Source: Dendrolimus kikuchii (Eukaryota; Arthropoda; Insecta; Lepidoptera; Lasiocampidae). Taken from it: a stretch of 64,000 nt of DNA. Location of the stretch: the NCBI GenBank assembly GCA_019925095.2, contig CM034406.1, forward strand, positions 18,497,888 through 18,561,887, read 5' to 3'. The position numbers and the translations under genes are program-made. The notes beneath the pieces were generated by a model. That model did not search any database and was not told where the DNA came from. It saw only the letters and a list, made by a program, of their open reading frames with translations. Below are positions 1 to 12,849 of the stretch, piece after piece. Within the stretch, counting starts at the first letter, position 1. Every line of letters starts with the position of its first letter.

Positions 1-1898
1 AACTTAAGAAAATATTATATTACCATAATGTTTGTCAATATAATGTTGAAGCATTGAATTGTATATACAAAATTAAAACTAAAAGTTAATTTTAAAAATA
101 AATAAACTATACTATAAATAAAGCTATACTTACAAAATAACATGGATCTATAAGTAAAAAATTGATTCCAAATCGCTGTCGGCGGGGAGTGTACCATAAT
201 TGATTTATTTGAATGAATTTCAAAATTCATAATATGCAAACACAACCCATGATTAATTCATTCAAAAAAACTAAACCTACTACAATTATAAAAATATCAA
301 CATAATAAAAAGAAAAATCACTCATTTTTTTATAATCTGAGCCCAAGAATGGATAAAAGTGTATCCATCTCCTTCGAGTATATTCATATCCATAGTGTTG
401 TGTATTTTTAAATTATTAAAAACTCCTAGTGTGTATTTGCTGTACGTATAAATTGCCCTAAAATAGGTCACAAAAGTACAAAGATAGGTCGTCAGGTCAC
501 ACCTGGATCGTGACCTAACAATAGCAGCCTATCTGTCTATTTCTAAGTCTAAAGATGTGGGCCGATCTCTTACAAAGAAAACAAATGTATGACGTTTTTT
601 TTAAATATTTTTATGTAAGGTAAACAACCTTACACCGATTCGCGATGCTCTAAATTCTAAAAATAACCCACTAACATGCGTACATAATAGAAATAAATAT
701 CGACCCATTATTACCTACAGAAATTGTAACACAACTTACCAATTAGAACAAATCTTCGATTCAGATTCTGCCATTTCGCAAAATATTAAATTTTTGCACA
801 CAGTTTATGTATTTACCATTACTACACGCATTTATTTAATCTTTTGATGCGTTTAAAAACTGTTGACTGTTAATATATTGGCACATGCAGCTACGACAAT
901 GACGTAGCAGGTATTTAAATTAATTAAAATATCACAATCACCCACAACAAAATGCAAACTACTATTTTGCATTTGCAAACATTTCGGTAAATCCCTCGAA
1001 CACCAAATCCTTCCGTCAATGATGAAAAACTAAAAGTGTTAAGTGATGTCAGTTACATGCATATTCGATTATATTTTGATTCGGATGTGAGGATTTATGT
1101 TACCAAGAGCATTATTGTGTTCTAAAAAATTGTTCTATAAATTTCTATAATTATTCATAAAATCGAATTTATAAGAAAACTTGACTAAATAGTTCAGATT
1201 TCCAATTGAAAATACATTTTTTCATTAAAAACAAGCCAAATCTTATCATCGTTATTGTTCTCTTTTAACCGATGCTCGTTTTGTAAATAAAACCACACAC
1301 CTTTAATTATCACGGGTGTAATTCCCAGCAAATTGTATTTTTTTCTCAATATCGATAATACTCGAATACGATGATCATTAATATTAAACTCGAATGAGTG
1401 AGCAATGATAATCGTAACTAACAAAAAAGTAAATTTTAAATTACTTTTGGGCGGGAATTGCCGGGAACTTAAGAATGCCGTATTGCTATATTTCAAAACG
1501 TTTAATGAAGATTATGTATTTGTGTTTAAAATCTCAAATTTTATTGTAATTTGTCTGTTCCAGGTTGACACCATTATAATAGCTCTCTCTTTTGGAATCA
1601 GTCTTTTTTTGTTTGATTATCGTTTTGTTAAAACCTTAATATTGATGAATAATTAGTTATCATGAGTAGTTGATACTATCTAGGTTATTTTTATTGGCTG
1701 AAACTGGCAAACAGGTAGACGGTCCATCTATACCAAGTGATTAACTTACCGTAGCTCACCTACACACGTACCCAACGCGTTGCCAGCATTTGTGATGGAA
1801 CGGGTAGAGGGTGACATAAGACGGATTGGATAATAAAGGAGATAGGATAGGGGAGGGGCAAATGGGTAACAGGAACTTTTACTCACCTTATCTATGGC
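1..1898. other. AT-rich DNA without recognised gene
   Basis: No supported coding sequence. Short open frames here lack splice context and family resemblance. A cluster of AGGTCA-like half-sites lies at 464-520. A decayed repeat related to the TGCAG-ended family ('caaacaggtagacggtccat') begins near 1708. Confidence 0.6.
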
Positions 1899-2391
1899 AG
1901 GGCTTGAAACCGTTATCAATTACATTTAAAATATAGTTAATTACCGGTATTTCCGAAAAAGATATTGCCATACCGGTATATTTTTTACCGTTACTCGGTA
2001 GCTTTTATGATTTTAACGTTATAACGTTAAAAATCGTATTTACAACGTTATACGTTTTGGAAAGTTAAGTTATTTCAAGCGACGTTACCATTTTTAAGAA
2101 TTGGCTTTATTACGACTGCATGTTACCAAACAATCGATAAACACAACTCTAATATTACGCGCTCTCTTAGCACAGTGCCGTTTGACTATCTTTGCGAGTG
2201 AAAGAGAGCGACAATAACGGTAACAAAATCTATTTGTAACGGTAAAATTACCGATAAAAATAGTATTAACGTTATATTTTTTACCGGTAAAATAGCTGTA
2301 AATAACGGTAAGTTATATAACGATATTTATTTTTAACCGTTATCTGAAATTAGCATAAATAACGATACCATATTTTTACCGGTATTTCAAG
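1899..2391. mobile_element. hAT-like non-autonomous element
   Basis: About 493 bp flanked by near-identical 8 bp direct repeats, tctatggc (1891-1898) and tctacggc (2392-2399). The ends are inverted around CTTGAAA..ACCG. The interior is full of palindromic 'taccggta/taacggta' words. An 8 bp target duplication with AGGG/CTTGAAA ends is typical of hAT elements; no transposase is present. Confidence 0.6.
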
Positions 2392-2399
2392 TCTACGGC

Positions 2400-4812
2400 T
2401 AATCACTTCAAGCCATTATTCTATGAGCGTGGTATCATACCGATCGAGCCGGCCCAGTGGGCTGTAGTCAAGAAATTTGATCCCAGCATGTGTCTACCAC
2501 GTCATACGCGTGGAATTGATGTATTTTCATAAATATTATGGGGCAAAGCGGACAAAGAAAAAACTTAATTTTAAAAATTACCTAGTGAATAGATAGCCTC
2601 CAAATGTCATTCTCTTAATTTTCTTTGCAGTTTTTGACCATTTTTGTATAAAATGTGCTATGAGACGAATTCAGAATAGTTAGTCAAACTAATTTTAGAC
2701 ATTCGTTCTGGAAGCAAAGTATAACTTGTTACGCCATCTAGTCAGCGTTTGGGTATTAATCAGAGTTAGAAGGCATATTGACCCAAAGTCGAAGTCGTAG
2801 CGTCAATCTAAAAATTACATAGCACATTGACCCCTATTTTCACAATTTTGAAGTATTTATTTCTATCGAAATAAAATGAGAAATTGCATTGGACATCTGG
2901 ATGGACAACAAGGCCAAACTGTAAAGCTAAATATCGTAATGACATAAATTGCGCAGTCTGTCATTATAAGAGACTCGTTCCGAGAGTACACTAGGTAACG
3001 CCTCGTTCGCAGTTGAAACTCGACTAACTCATTGCCGACTGACCAATCTTATATATTTATGAATCAGACATGGCCTCCTAGCAAAATGCCCACTACTCCT
3101 TTGAATTCTTAACTTGTAAGCTTAATGGTGCAACGAAATGCAAACAAAAGAAGAAAGAATTTATCAAGAGTACTTCTTACCTTCTGAGAGGTATACAAAA
3201 GGACTAGCGCGAAAAATAGATCACTTAAATTCGAAGGGGTAATAAAACACCTGTAAAGGATTGGTATCGGTTCGCAACAATATGATACGTAAATTGAAAA
3301 ATTCACTCTTCGTTGCGCTCAGTCTCTGCGTCAATATGTCCTCACTCTTACATTTTTACTTGGCGATTATAATTTGCAGCATTTTCTTCCCTAGAATAAA
3401 TAAACAAAACAAACTATCGTATTTTGGGATTCATTTATTTCGTTATTTATCTATGCTACAACATGTATGCTATATAAATATAATCAGCTTAATTTTTAAT
3501 TTTAAACATTACATACAAACTTATTAAAACATTAAAAAACAAATTTAATCCCGCAGCTTCCTAACAATTAATTCTTACTATTAAATAAAAAAATGACAAT
3601 GAATTTGTCTATTGGTGCGGCAACGGATGTAATGCGCAATTTGAGATGCGACATTGTTAATGACGTTAATTTTTAACCCCTTAAACAAGACGCATTCTGC
3701 CACAAACTAAATCTTTAACACTAACGCAGATGAAGCTCCAGCATACGATGAATAACAAGTCATTATAGGCATATAAACTGTACAAGATTTAAAAACAGCT
3801 GTTATTCTATTCTGGAACATACTGGCGCGCAAACAAATGCTAGTTGACAATCGTGTAAAATTAAAATAATGCGCAATCCTCTGAGCTTGCAACCCTCGAA
3901 AACACTTCTTAATTTGAACGGATTATCTCAAGCGTCGGCTGACGCGTAAGTATTTAAAAAAATTCTATTTTAAAACATCTTTGTAATTAAAATATATTAC
4001 ACAAATATAATGCAAGATGGCAAGTACATCGCTTTATAGTTTTCTATTTTCATATACTTATCAAATAATTTTTTTTTTAATCATTCAGGAAGCTGCGTCA
4101 TATTTCTTCTTCTAAAGATTTTTACAATCAGAGTCATAAGGAAAGTAATAATGACTATTCTCAGACGAACAAATCAAAGTATACACAGAACCTACGCTAG
4201 TCGCTAGGTCAACAATATTTTTTTTGAATTTGTTAAACTTATGTAATAGTATACAGGTGGTTTGCGTCATTGTGGTTAATAGTAATATATCCACTGGAAA
4301 TTAATCTACTTTCATCCATATAATTCGATTATTTATACACTGTTTATCCTTAGATCATTTTCGTACATTACAAACATTTTTGCAATGAATTACACTGTTT
4401 AAATATCTTAGACAACTGAAGCCACATCTAAAGTTAGATATTACAATAGAGAATGTATGTTTTATATTAATCATCTAAAGACACAATTTAACTGAAATTG
4501 TAGCCAAAAAATCTTGTAAGATAAACAAGGTATGTTATTACATACCTGCTGCGCGATCGGGGTCCTATTTCAGGATCGGCTTCATTTAGCCGGCTTCACT
4601 TTGAGAGCTTAGGGGGCTCGGTCTATTTTGTTCGTCTGAGTGACTACTAAAAGAGACCGTGTGCGAGTTAAAATCGCGATTTACTTGTTTCTCTATTAAA
4701 TACAGTGCAGATATCAGGTCTTATTCTATCCAGCTATAAAAACGTTTTTTATTCTTTTATATATCGAGGGCTTCATAACAAATGGGCTTACAGACAAAAG
4801 TGCGGTTTTTTT
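2400..4812. other. unassigned intergenic DNA
   Basis: No gene recognised. Stretches at 2740-3070 and 3690-3900 are slightly less AT-rich, but their frames are short and unlike known proteins. Confidence 0.5.
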
Positions 4813-4951
4813 TTAATTTTTAATTGCAGGAGTTCAGCAGACAGGGAGACGGCCCACTAGATGGAAAGCGGTTACCATCGCCTATGGACATTTGCAACAC
4901 CAAAGGTGCTACAAATGCGCTGCTGCTCTTTTAAGTGAGTCTGGAACATGG
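4813..4951 (+). repeat. TGCAG-ended repeat, 3'-truncated (A1)
   Basis: Begins with a T-rich run and ATTGCAGGAG and matches the family consensus to the 'gagtctggaacatgg' position, then diverges into an (AT)n tract. Confidence 0.8.
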
Positions 4952-5143
4952 TATGTAAAATATATATATATATATATAAATATAAATATAATATATTTGT
5001 ATGTATGTAATATAATAATAAATCATTTGATACCTCAATTTCGAAAACTCATAATATGTAAACACACTTATACGTGTGCTAAATTGTGACAGACAGACGC
5101 CGTAGCCGGAAGCAGACTATCAGGGCCGTCTCAACTATATACC

Positions 5144-5157
5144 CCCCCCCCCCCCCT
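5144..5157 (+). repeat. poly(C) run
   Basis: Uninterrupted C tract of about 14 bases in a repeat-rich area. Confidence 0.9.
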
Positions 5158-5284
5158 CTATTGGAGGGAGGCCGCCAATAATGGAAAATAAAATTAATAA
5201 AACAATGTAATCAATAAATTTCAATATTGTTGCGATTCATTATGTTTTCATTGATCGAGTTGGGATGACATTAAGTATAAGTCA

Positions 5285-5418
5285 TGCGCAGAAGGTTTGC
5301 CGAAGATCCTGCCTCCCACAACCGCGACCCGCGGTCATCTAGTTCTTAGTACTACTTAGACAAGCCCCGGTCCGTCGTAGGAAGCGGGAGGGGCGACCAT
5401 CGGCAAACCTTCTGCGCA
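5285..5418. repeat. inverted repeat with perfect 19 bp arms
   Basis: The arm at 5285-5303 (tgcgcagaaggtttgccga) is exactly reverse-complementary to 5400-5418, with a GC-rich loop of about 96 bp. It may be the terminal inverted repeats of a small element or a stable hairpin. Confidence 0.8.
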
Positions 5419-5796
5419 CAACTTATAGTTTTCAAAACTAGCAGATTACACAAGCATAGGCTACAACGTCGTTGGCTTGCACCCCCTAGGGTTCTGCGCT
5501 TGGGTGTCACGCGCCCCAAGGTTAAAACAGCCCTGCAGCCCATAAAGGTTCCTTATTATCCATACATAACAAAATTCGGAAGCGTAAAAATCAAACAAAA
5601 TTCAACTAGAACATCTATTATAATAATAATTAAATAAAACAGACATTTTGTACAATTGCAATAAAAAATAATTAAAAAAATTGTATAGACTTGATAATTC
5701 GTATACAGTGTTTAAAGATTACGCATCTAGGAACAGCGCACTTACGTCAATCTACTGGCAGGTAAATCTTCTGCGCGCATCATTGAGCGCAACCAC

Positions 5797-5983
5797 GGGC
5801 GTAGCTACCGCCTTATCAGCCGTATCAATGATACGAGGCCCCCAGGCTACAGGGGCCCCGAAACTGTGTAAGCGGAATTTCTTAAAATATTCACAATTCA
5901 CAATCTTTTATAGAATAATAACATTTTTGAAAATAACTGCTGGGCCAACAGAAACGGCTATTAGACTTGTCATTATTGAATGA
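5797..5983 (+). repeat. repeat H fused to LINE 3' end (copy 1)
   Basis: Starts gggcgtagctaccgcc and runs to 'cttgtcattattga', directly joined to a LINE fragment. The same sequence and same junction recur at 26195-26379. Confidence 0.8.
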
Positions 5984-5986
5984 ATT

Positions 5987-6233
5987 ACTAAACAGATATA
6001 CAATGCAAAAGTGGATGGATGCAGAAGTCGTGGAAGGCCACGACACACCGTCCATGATCAAATTGATCGTGTACTAGCGGAGGGTGATGTCAGGAGCCTT
6101 AAGAACTGACGATCGTGCATGACAAGAGCTATGAATGTCAAAGAAGCAAGTGAGGTGTGTAAGAATAAGCCTGAATGGCGCTCTGTTGTTCGTTCCTACC
6201 CCGCAAGGGAACTGGCGTGAAGTTATGTATGTA
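5987..6233 (+). mobile_element. LINE 3' fragment (L1)
   Basis: Matches the 3' coding end of the retrotransposon at 17.2-18.4 kb from the TKQIYNAKVDG segment to the RAYPARELA terminus, with a short TATG tail. An in-frame stop replaces an Arg near 6107. Confidence 0.85.
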
Positions 6234-6422
6234 TTATTGTCCGCTATAGACAGAAAATATAGAAAAACTGCGATCGTCTACAGCTATGGATGATTTGATA
6301 AGTTTTCCGAAAAAAAGCCCAGAAAAGTGTATTTTTGATTTGAATTGTTTGTCCAACTTAGCTCCTAGAAGCATTAAGTATAAGTAACAACTTATAATTG
6401 ATATATAATTATTTTAATTCAT

Positions 6423-6757
6423 GCATACATACATACATACATAACTTTACGCCAGTTCCCTTGCGGGGTAGGCACGAACAACAGAGCGCCATTCAGGATT
6501 ATTCTTACATGCTTCTTTGACATTCATGTCTGTTGTCATGCGCGCTCGTCTGTTCTTAAGGCTCCTGACATCACCTTCTGCTAGTACACGATCAATTTGA
6601 TCATGGACGGTGTGTCGTGGCCTTCCACGACTTCTGCATCCATCCACTTTTGCATTGTATATCTGTTTAGTCATTCTTTCATCGTGCATTCTTTCCACAT
6701 GCCCGAACCACCGGAGCATTCCTTTCCTTACCTTCACCCCGACACTCTCTTTCAGAC
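6423..6757 (-). mobile_element. LINE 3' fragment (L2)
   Basis: Reverse-oriented copy with a (CATA)n tail at its left end. It carries the extra HDERM codons found also in the copy at 15862 but absent from the others. It faces L1 tail to tail. A short H-like stretch follows at 6758-6790. Confidence 0.85.
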
Positions 6758-6790
6758 GATACGGGGCCCGTCCAAGGCAAGCTACGCCAC

Positions 6791-9382
6791 TGACCGCAAC
6801 AAGACTTTTTTTTAAATCCTGCTGAATCTTCCTAAGAATTTTTCTGCTTCAATTTCATTGTGATAATAACTATGAACATTCAGTGATATTGTACCAAAAA
6901 ATGAATGATCTAGCAAGAGTTTGAAAAATGGCTCCGGACAATTACAATAATGCGCTCAGGGGCCTAATTCTACTATTACTCTCGTCAAAATCGCCGAACA
7001 CGATCGTCCCAATCGTACGTTTGGCTCATTTCGGTATTCTGTTAATTCCAACGATGCGCCCGTGGCACGCCAGTCTACCTTCATAAATATTTATAGGCGA
7101 AAACTCGCAAATAATTGTTGAATTTGTAATTTAACGTCAAATTGCATAACAAAGTAGTTACTATATTTATATCTTTTCAAGATAGCCAGTAATGAAAAAT
7201 TGTTAAATTCATGGAAATCGGTTAATAATAATAATAATAATAATAGACAGGAGATAAACGACATTATACCGGTCGTGTATAGCCGGAAATGTTTACTGAT
7301 ACGCTTCGAAATTTGAACCTTTCGAACTGACTTTATCATAAAGTTGGTTCTGGCTTCAAAGCCTTTGGAACCAATCTTAGACAAATTTATTTTGAATTCT
7401 AGTTGTAAAGCCAAGTGTCAAATAAACGACAAAGTTATTCTGGTAGTTTGAAAAGTCATATTTTACAACACAGTGGACATTTTTGTATGAATACACAATT
7501 CTTGCTACATAACAATCGATATCCTATATAATTAAATATCGTTCTACATTTTTTTTTAATAAAACTGTATAGCAAAACATTAATTAGCCTTCAAGTCTTC
7601 GTCAAAAACTATTAAAAAAGGCTAAGCAAACACTTTTATTAAAAACTTGTAGAGCAAAATATATTGTTGTTGTTGTAGTAGTAAGGGAAACCCAAGATGC
7701 TAAATGTGGAGTTACTCGAGCGTCGCGGTGACCTTTTGGATTGTGAAGATTAGATGCTAAAAAGAAAAAAGTTATATGATGTATGCCCTTTCACTGTTGG
7801 CAGCGTCTACAGGTTTAAAAAAAAAAGAGTCGCACAGAAATACTCAAGCGCGTCAGATATTCAAAAGAGATGTAAAGTAAAGGAAACGCCTATTCAAAAG
7901 ACTGACGATTTGGATGAGACCAAAACACATGGCCGATTTTTGAAAATGCAAAAAAAAAACGTAACATTAAAATACTCGAACGCGTCAGATTAATATACAG
8001 ACGGTACAGCTTGATGTCCTTGTCGTGCTGACCCATAATCTGACAATTATGTAGAGGAATTTCCTTAATCTGACGGTTTCGAAAAAAATTTGAAGAATAA
8101 AAAATACCCCCACCCTATATTAAGTGTTAATATATGGTCGGGGTACATAATAGCTCCGTCTGAGCTAAAGATGAATGCGTGAGCGAGCCCACAGCCCGGA
8201 CATGGGACGCAACGAGGATCAGCCAGGGGTTTTAGTGGGTATCCCCAACCGCGGTGTGGCAATAACATTCCTGGGGGAGTGCTAGTGCCACCCCGACGCC
8301 CCCCCGCTTCCCCCGTGGCGGTTTGTCCTCAAGCGAATTTCCCCTGGAAAAAAAAAGGTGCAAGATTTCTCCCCTTATGTTATTCTGCCACGCTCGAGTA
8401 AATCCCAAAATCCCCGCTTGGTCTCCCCGACTATTGAAACTCTAATGTTGCAACTCTGCGATAATATTATCGCTCGATGAAAGTTGTAGTGCACGCTTAG
8501 CCTTACATAAAAGAATCGATACCCACTAGATGAGACAGATTTAATATTATGAAATAATTAGAATTTTCTTTCAATAATTCATATTTACTGTTATAAAAGC
8601 GTCTAGGACACGCAATATTATTGCCAATAGTTATATCAATAATATTGCGCGCGAGTTTTGTATTGACATATACATAATATGCAAACATTGACAGTGTGTC
8701 AAAACAGACAAGTTCTAAAAATGACAATATGAAATACAAACTTAAATAGTAACATTTGAAGCACAAATTTTTTTTTTAAACTACATTTTTTTTTTGTCTT
8801 ATTATCATTTTTTATATTACATTTAATATTTAAATAATTACACATCGACTTTCATGTAATACATTTATTTAAATTAACTTATAAATTATTCACGCTCCTT
8901 TAGCATAAATATCACACTCTTGTTTGTGTACGGTGAAAAAACAATATGTATTTTTTATCTGTGCAGGAACGGAGAAAGACTATTATTAATATTACACATA
9001 TATTTGTCTACTTGCCAAGATGGCTTCTCAGAAGAGAGTGCCAGTCTTCCTTATTTTTTTTTAAATAGCGTCTCAACTGTAGCGCCATCTCTTATTTCAT
9101 TACTGTAAAATACAGTCTCATTGTAGTTACTATACATCAATGTATTGTTGTTACGTAATAATGAAATATCACGCTAGAGGTCGCTACGGCATTTACAAAT
9201 ATTATTCGCCAACACACATATACGCACTATTATGTATAGCGCAGCATTGCCTAATGTAGGTACAGTCTACCCCATCAGCAACCATTGCCAGGACGATTTT
9301 TAGCCTGTCGTCTAAAAGAAGAAGAAAGAAAGAGGAAATCTCACATGTTGTATGAAAATATCATTACATATTTATTTATTTT
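6791..9382. other. downstream region without recognised host gene
   Basis: Contains a 'ggggcctaattctactattact' repeat start (near 6959), an AAT microsatellite (7222-7243), and a repeat with recurrent 'tact(c/a)..gcgcgtcagat' words (7700-8090). A GC-rich repeat lies at 8140-8350. A 79-codon open frame at 7754-7993 is lysine-rich and unlike any family I know; it overlaps the recurrent words and is probably repeat-derived. Confidence 0.5.
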
Positions 9383-9383
9383 A

Positions 9384-9693
9384 ATTTTATTGCAGTAGTT
9401 CAGCAGACAGGCAGACGGCCCACTTAATGAAAAGCGGTTACCATCGCCTATGGACATTCGCAACACCAAAGGTGCGACAATTATGCTGCTGCTTTCTTAA
9501 GGGAGACTGGAACCTGGTCACTAATGCCGAAACACAACTCAAGGTTGTTATGGCGGTATACTCCAGACCAGGGGTGGTAACCATTCAGTCGGGCAAATGC
9601 CCTACCACCTGGCTGTGGGTTGTTTTCTCGCCTCTTACGACAGACCACCTCAACGCAGGAAATTGTATTCTTTCTCCGTTCCTGCACGGATAA
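9384..9693 (+). repeat. TGCAG-ended repeat, full length (A2)
   Basis: About 310 bp from ttttattgcag to cctgcacggataaa. The right end read on the other strand is TTTATCCGTGCAGG, so both ends present a TGCAG. Confidence 0.85.
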
Positions 9694-10520
9694 AATACAA
9701 ATGTCAATGTCATTTTACTAAAACAAAATCGATGCTGCCGTTATTTTGGCGTAATCATGTTTCAGTATTTACGAGGTCAAAATGTGAGTAAAATCAATTA
9801 AACGTGAATTGCGAAAGTTATTGGTTTGCGTGAATGGTAAATTCCAGAAAAAACAAAAAAAAATATTTATTTATATGATGTTTTAATATTTTATTACTCT
9901 GTGATAATTTAGAAGGTGTCATACTGACATATTTAAATCTACCGCGCTTTTTCAGTGTCTTATTTCTTTAGCGAGACTCAAAGGCAAACAATTCTTTTAT
10001 CAATTTGAACCGCCAGAGATCAGAACTCACATTACTCGTTTTGTCTTCGGTTAGTGATGATTTAACACATATCTGTTTTTTCACCATAACTTCCCGTTCA
10101 GTCCTTAATACAATTTCTTTACAAAATCACCCTAATTAAGTGGTCGCCATAGTAAAAAATATACTACAAATAATGAATATCTTAAATTAAAACTAATATC
10201 GTTTTGGATTATTGCAACTTGAGAGACTACATTGTGAAATGACCACATATGAAATTGTGCCAACATAGCTGAAATGAAATGAAAAACCAAACACACGTAC
10301 AGACGTTACAGTGAATTGTCATGAAACTAGATGAATGAATCACTAAAAATGAGCTTGTCAACAATTAACCGTAGCCTAATAATTTTATATATTATGACTT
10401 CGCAAGCTTTGTGGATTTGGTCGGTTTCAAATCTTCGTCAATATTCAAGTTTTAAAATAATCTTCAATCAAATAGGTGTATAATGGGGAAGCAGGGGCCC
10501 ACATAATCCCTTCTTAATAT
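9694..10520. other. AT-rich DNA, nothing recognised
   Basis: No coding signal or repeat family identified here. Confidence 0.5.
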
Positions 10521-11005
10521 TGTTACGACCGACAGAGACAAATTCACACCGGAATTTTATTACCTTTCGGCATTTGGTCTTCTTTTGTTTACTTTGTGTT
10601 TAAAATTTGTAATTAAAAAAACAGCTCATTATGTATTGTAATCTTTTACGGCATATTGTTGTATTGTGATCACTGCCAGGTGTTTCGGGTTTAAAATATA
10701 AGCTGATTCTAAAAAATTCGGTCCACGCAGCCGGGCAGACATATTGCATCGGTACAGTATAAAGCTATGCCCCAACTGAGAGATGAGGCAGTCAAGCGAT
10801 AACCACGAGCGAAGCAAGACTTGTGTACATTCGGTAATCTATTTAGTGACGGACTTTGCGCGTGTTATTGAATCGTGCATTACGTTGGACTGGTTGTGTT
10901 CAGTTATATCTGTACCTGTGTTATACGTGTTTGTATATATATAGTTCTAATAAACTCTATAATAATTCCAACGGCATTTTAATTCGAATCCTGCAACTCG
11001 TAACA
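10521..11005 (+). mobile_element. solo LTR (copy 1)
   Basis: A 485 bp sequence starting TGTTACGAC and ending CTCGTAACA, flanked on each side by the 4 bp duplication ATAT (10517-10520, 11006-11009). A polyadenylation-like AATAAA lies near 10949. The related but inverted copy is at 33840-34289. TG..CA ends with a 4 bp duplication fit a Gypsy-type LTR; no internal coding region remains. Confidence 0.75.
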
Positions 11006-11009
11006 ATAT

Positions 11010-11806
11010 CTTGAATGAATTATTAGGACGCCAACAATGGTATAGTTTACAACTAAATTAAAATTTGTCAGTGTTACTAGAATTAAAATTACATTTTTTT
11101 GGCACAATTGAATTTTTCGACGCAAGAGCATCCATAAATTCGAAAAATATAGTCATTTCACGTTACACAAGAAATAAAAAAAAACAGTCGAAATGTCTAA
11201 AAGCAAATCAGTCACACCGCATAACTACACCCATCTTTAATTGACTAAGCCCCATCACCCGGATCTGCATGTTTATCAGTACCAATCTGACAGACGAACT
11301 GCTATACAAGGACGAAGATCATTGTACAATTGTGCAAATGATAGTTGTTACTGCCCATCTGAAATACGACGGCATGGCTCACAGGGATCCCGTAGAACTT
11401 AGATGACTCGTAAAATGTTACACGAGAATTACGCAGATAAAGAGAAATAGTAGAGACGGTAAAGACCAACCTTCACCCAGCTCCTTGTCTGCGGGGAACT
11501 GATCACAAACATTGTCGCATATACATGAAATTCTGTATTAATTTAATGTTAGTTTAATGTAAATTATAATAAATTAAGAAAAGGTACGATGGGGCTGACA
11601 TAACCAAAAAAATTCAAAGCTCCTTTAAAAAAAAATTTTTTTTTTTTTTACTTTCACTCACCTAATAACCAGGTGAGACATTTTTTATCAAATCTCAGTA
11701 GAAAATCTAAATCGGACTTAGAGGGACACGCCAAAAAATTCGAGTTATGGAGTTTTTGACTTAAGCGTATTTATTTTGTAAGGAAACACTCCACTTGTCG
11801 AGTTTT
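11010..11806. other. unassigned DNA
   Basis: No supported gene. A slightly GC-richer stretch at 11220-11510 has no long frame. Confidence 0.5.
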
Positions 11807-12115
11807 TTTTATTGCTTGAAAAAACAGACAGACGGCCCACCTGATGGAAAGTGGTTGTAAAGATTTAAAATCAAATATTGCTATGTTCGAGATACAGAGG
11901 TCCAATTTATTTTTTCGAATTATAGAGGGGATATTAAGTACTGGATTTGTTTATAGGGAGTCACTAATTATTTCGACGTATAGAGGGTTCAGCTGCTCCC
12001 TTAAGAGAGCAGCAGCATTTGTAGCACCTTTGGTGTTGCAAATGTCCATAGGCGATGGTAACCGCTTTCCATCAGGTGGGCCGTCTGCCTGTCTGCTGAA
12101 CTACTGCAATAAATA
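11807..12115. repeat. inverted pair of TGCAG-ended repeat fragments (A3)
   Basis: A short plus-strand fragment (about 11807-11862) and a minus-strand fragment (about 11990-12115) of the same family flank about 130 bp of other DNA. Confidence 0.75.
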
Positions 12116-12307
12116 AAAAAACTATTCATGTAATATTATCGCCATGCTTTGTAGTCTTCAAAAATGGCCATGAACACTTTTAGATTGGCGAGCTATCATA
12201 GGCGTGTTTATAAATCAATATATTAAAAAAAATGTCTCATCTGGTCATCAGGCGGGCGAAGATCGATCTTCAGCGTCTCTTAAGACTAAAAAATGTGAAC
12301 TTAATTA

Positions 12308-12528
12308 TTTATTTTTTTTATTGCAGGAGATCAGCAGACAGGCAGACGGCCCACTTAATGGAAAGCGGTTACCATCGCCTATGGACATTTGCAACAGCAA
12401 AGTTGCTACAAATGCGCTGCTGCTCTCTTAAGGGAAACTGGAACCTGGTCACTAATGCCGGAACACAACTCAAGGTTGTTATGGCGATATACTTTAGACC
12501 AGGCGTGGTAGCCATCCAGTCGGGCAAC
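12308..12528 (+). repeat. TGCAG-ended repeat, 3'-truncated (A4)
   Basis: Family match from tattgcaggagatcag to 'ccatccagtcgggcaa', where unrelated DNA follows. Confidence 0.85.
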
Positions 12529-12600
12529 TAAAATGTCACTTTTAAACGGTGACAAGTATTAATTTATTTGTATGTAATTAAAGTTTCTATCTACTTCCAG

Positions 12601-12849
12601 GGCGTTCCATTAGTAGCTCACAACGCCCAAAATGCTCCGTTAGCCGTTCCACAAGGCGACCGCGGTCGTTATGGCCGTGGCGAAAATGTCACTAATGACG
12701 TCATCATTTCCGATTACAACGATCCATGTCAATTGGTGGGCCGAATAGCCGTTCCACTTGGGCTTACGATTGTAACGCCGGCGAGCAAGTGGAACGGGAA
12801 AAATCGCGGTCGTGAACGTGGTCGTTGTCAGTCCCTAATGGAACGTAGC
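12601..12849 (+). mobile_element. palindromic MITE B (copy 1)
   Basis: Ends are inverted: ggcgttccattag at the left and ctaatggaacgtagc at the right. Internal inverted words (gccgttccac, aagtggaacg) are shared with copies at 18.5, 37.2 and 63.2 kb. An apparent 105-codon frame across it is a by-product of the repeat. Confidence 0.8.

Noticed and set aside
1575..1620. sno last exon (minus-strand LIPKE)
   Set aside because: No acceptor in the right phase and no further similarity; the exon at 14631-14737 fits in phase, sequence and stop.
7754..7993. A 79-codon lysine-rich plus-strand gene
   Set aside because: It overlaps recurrent repeat words and has no known domain or splice context.
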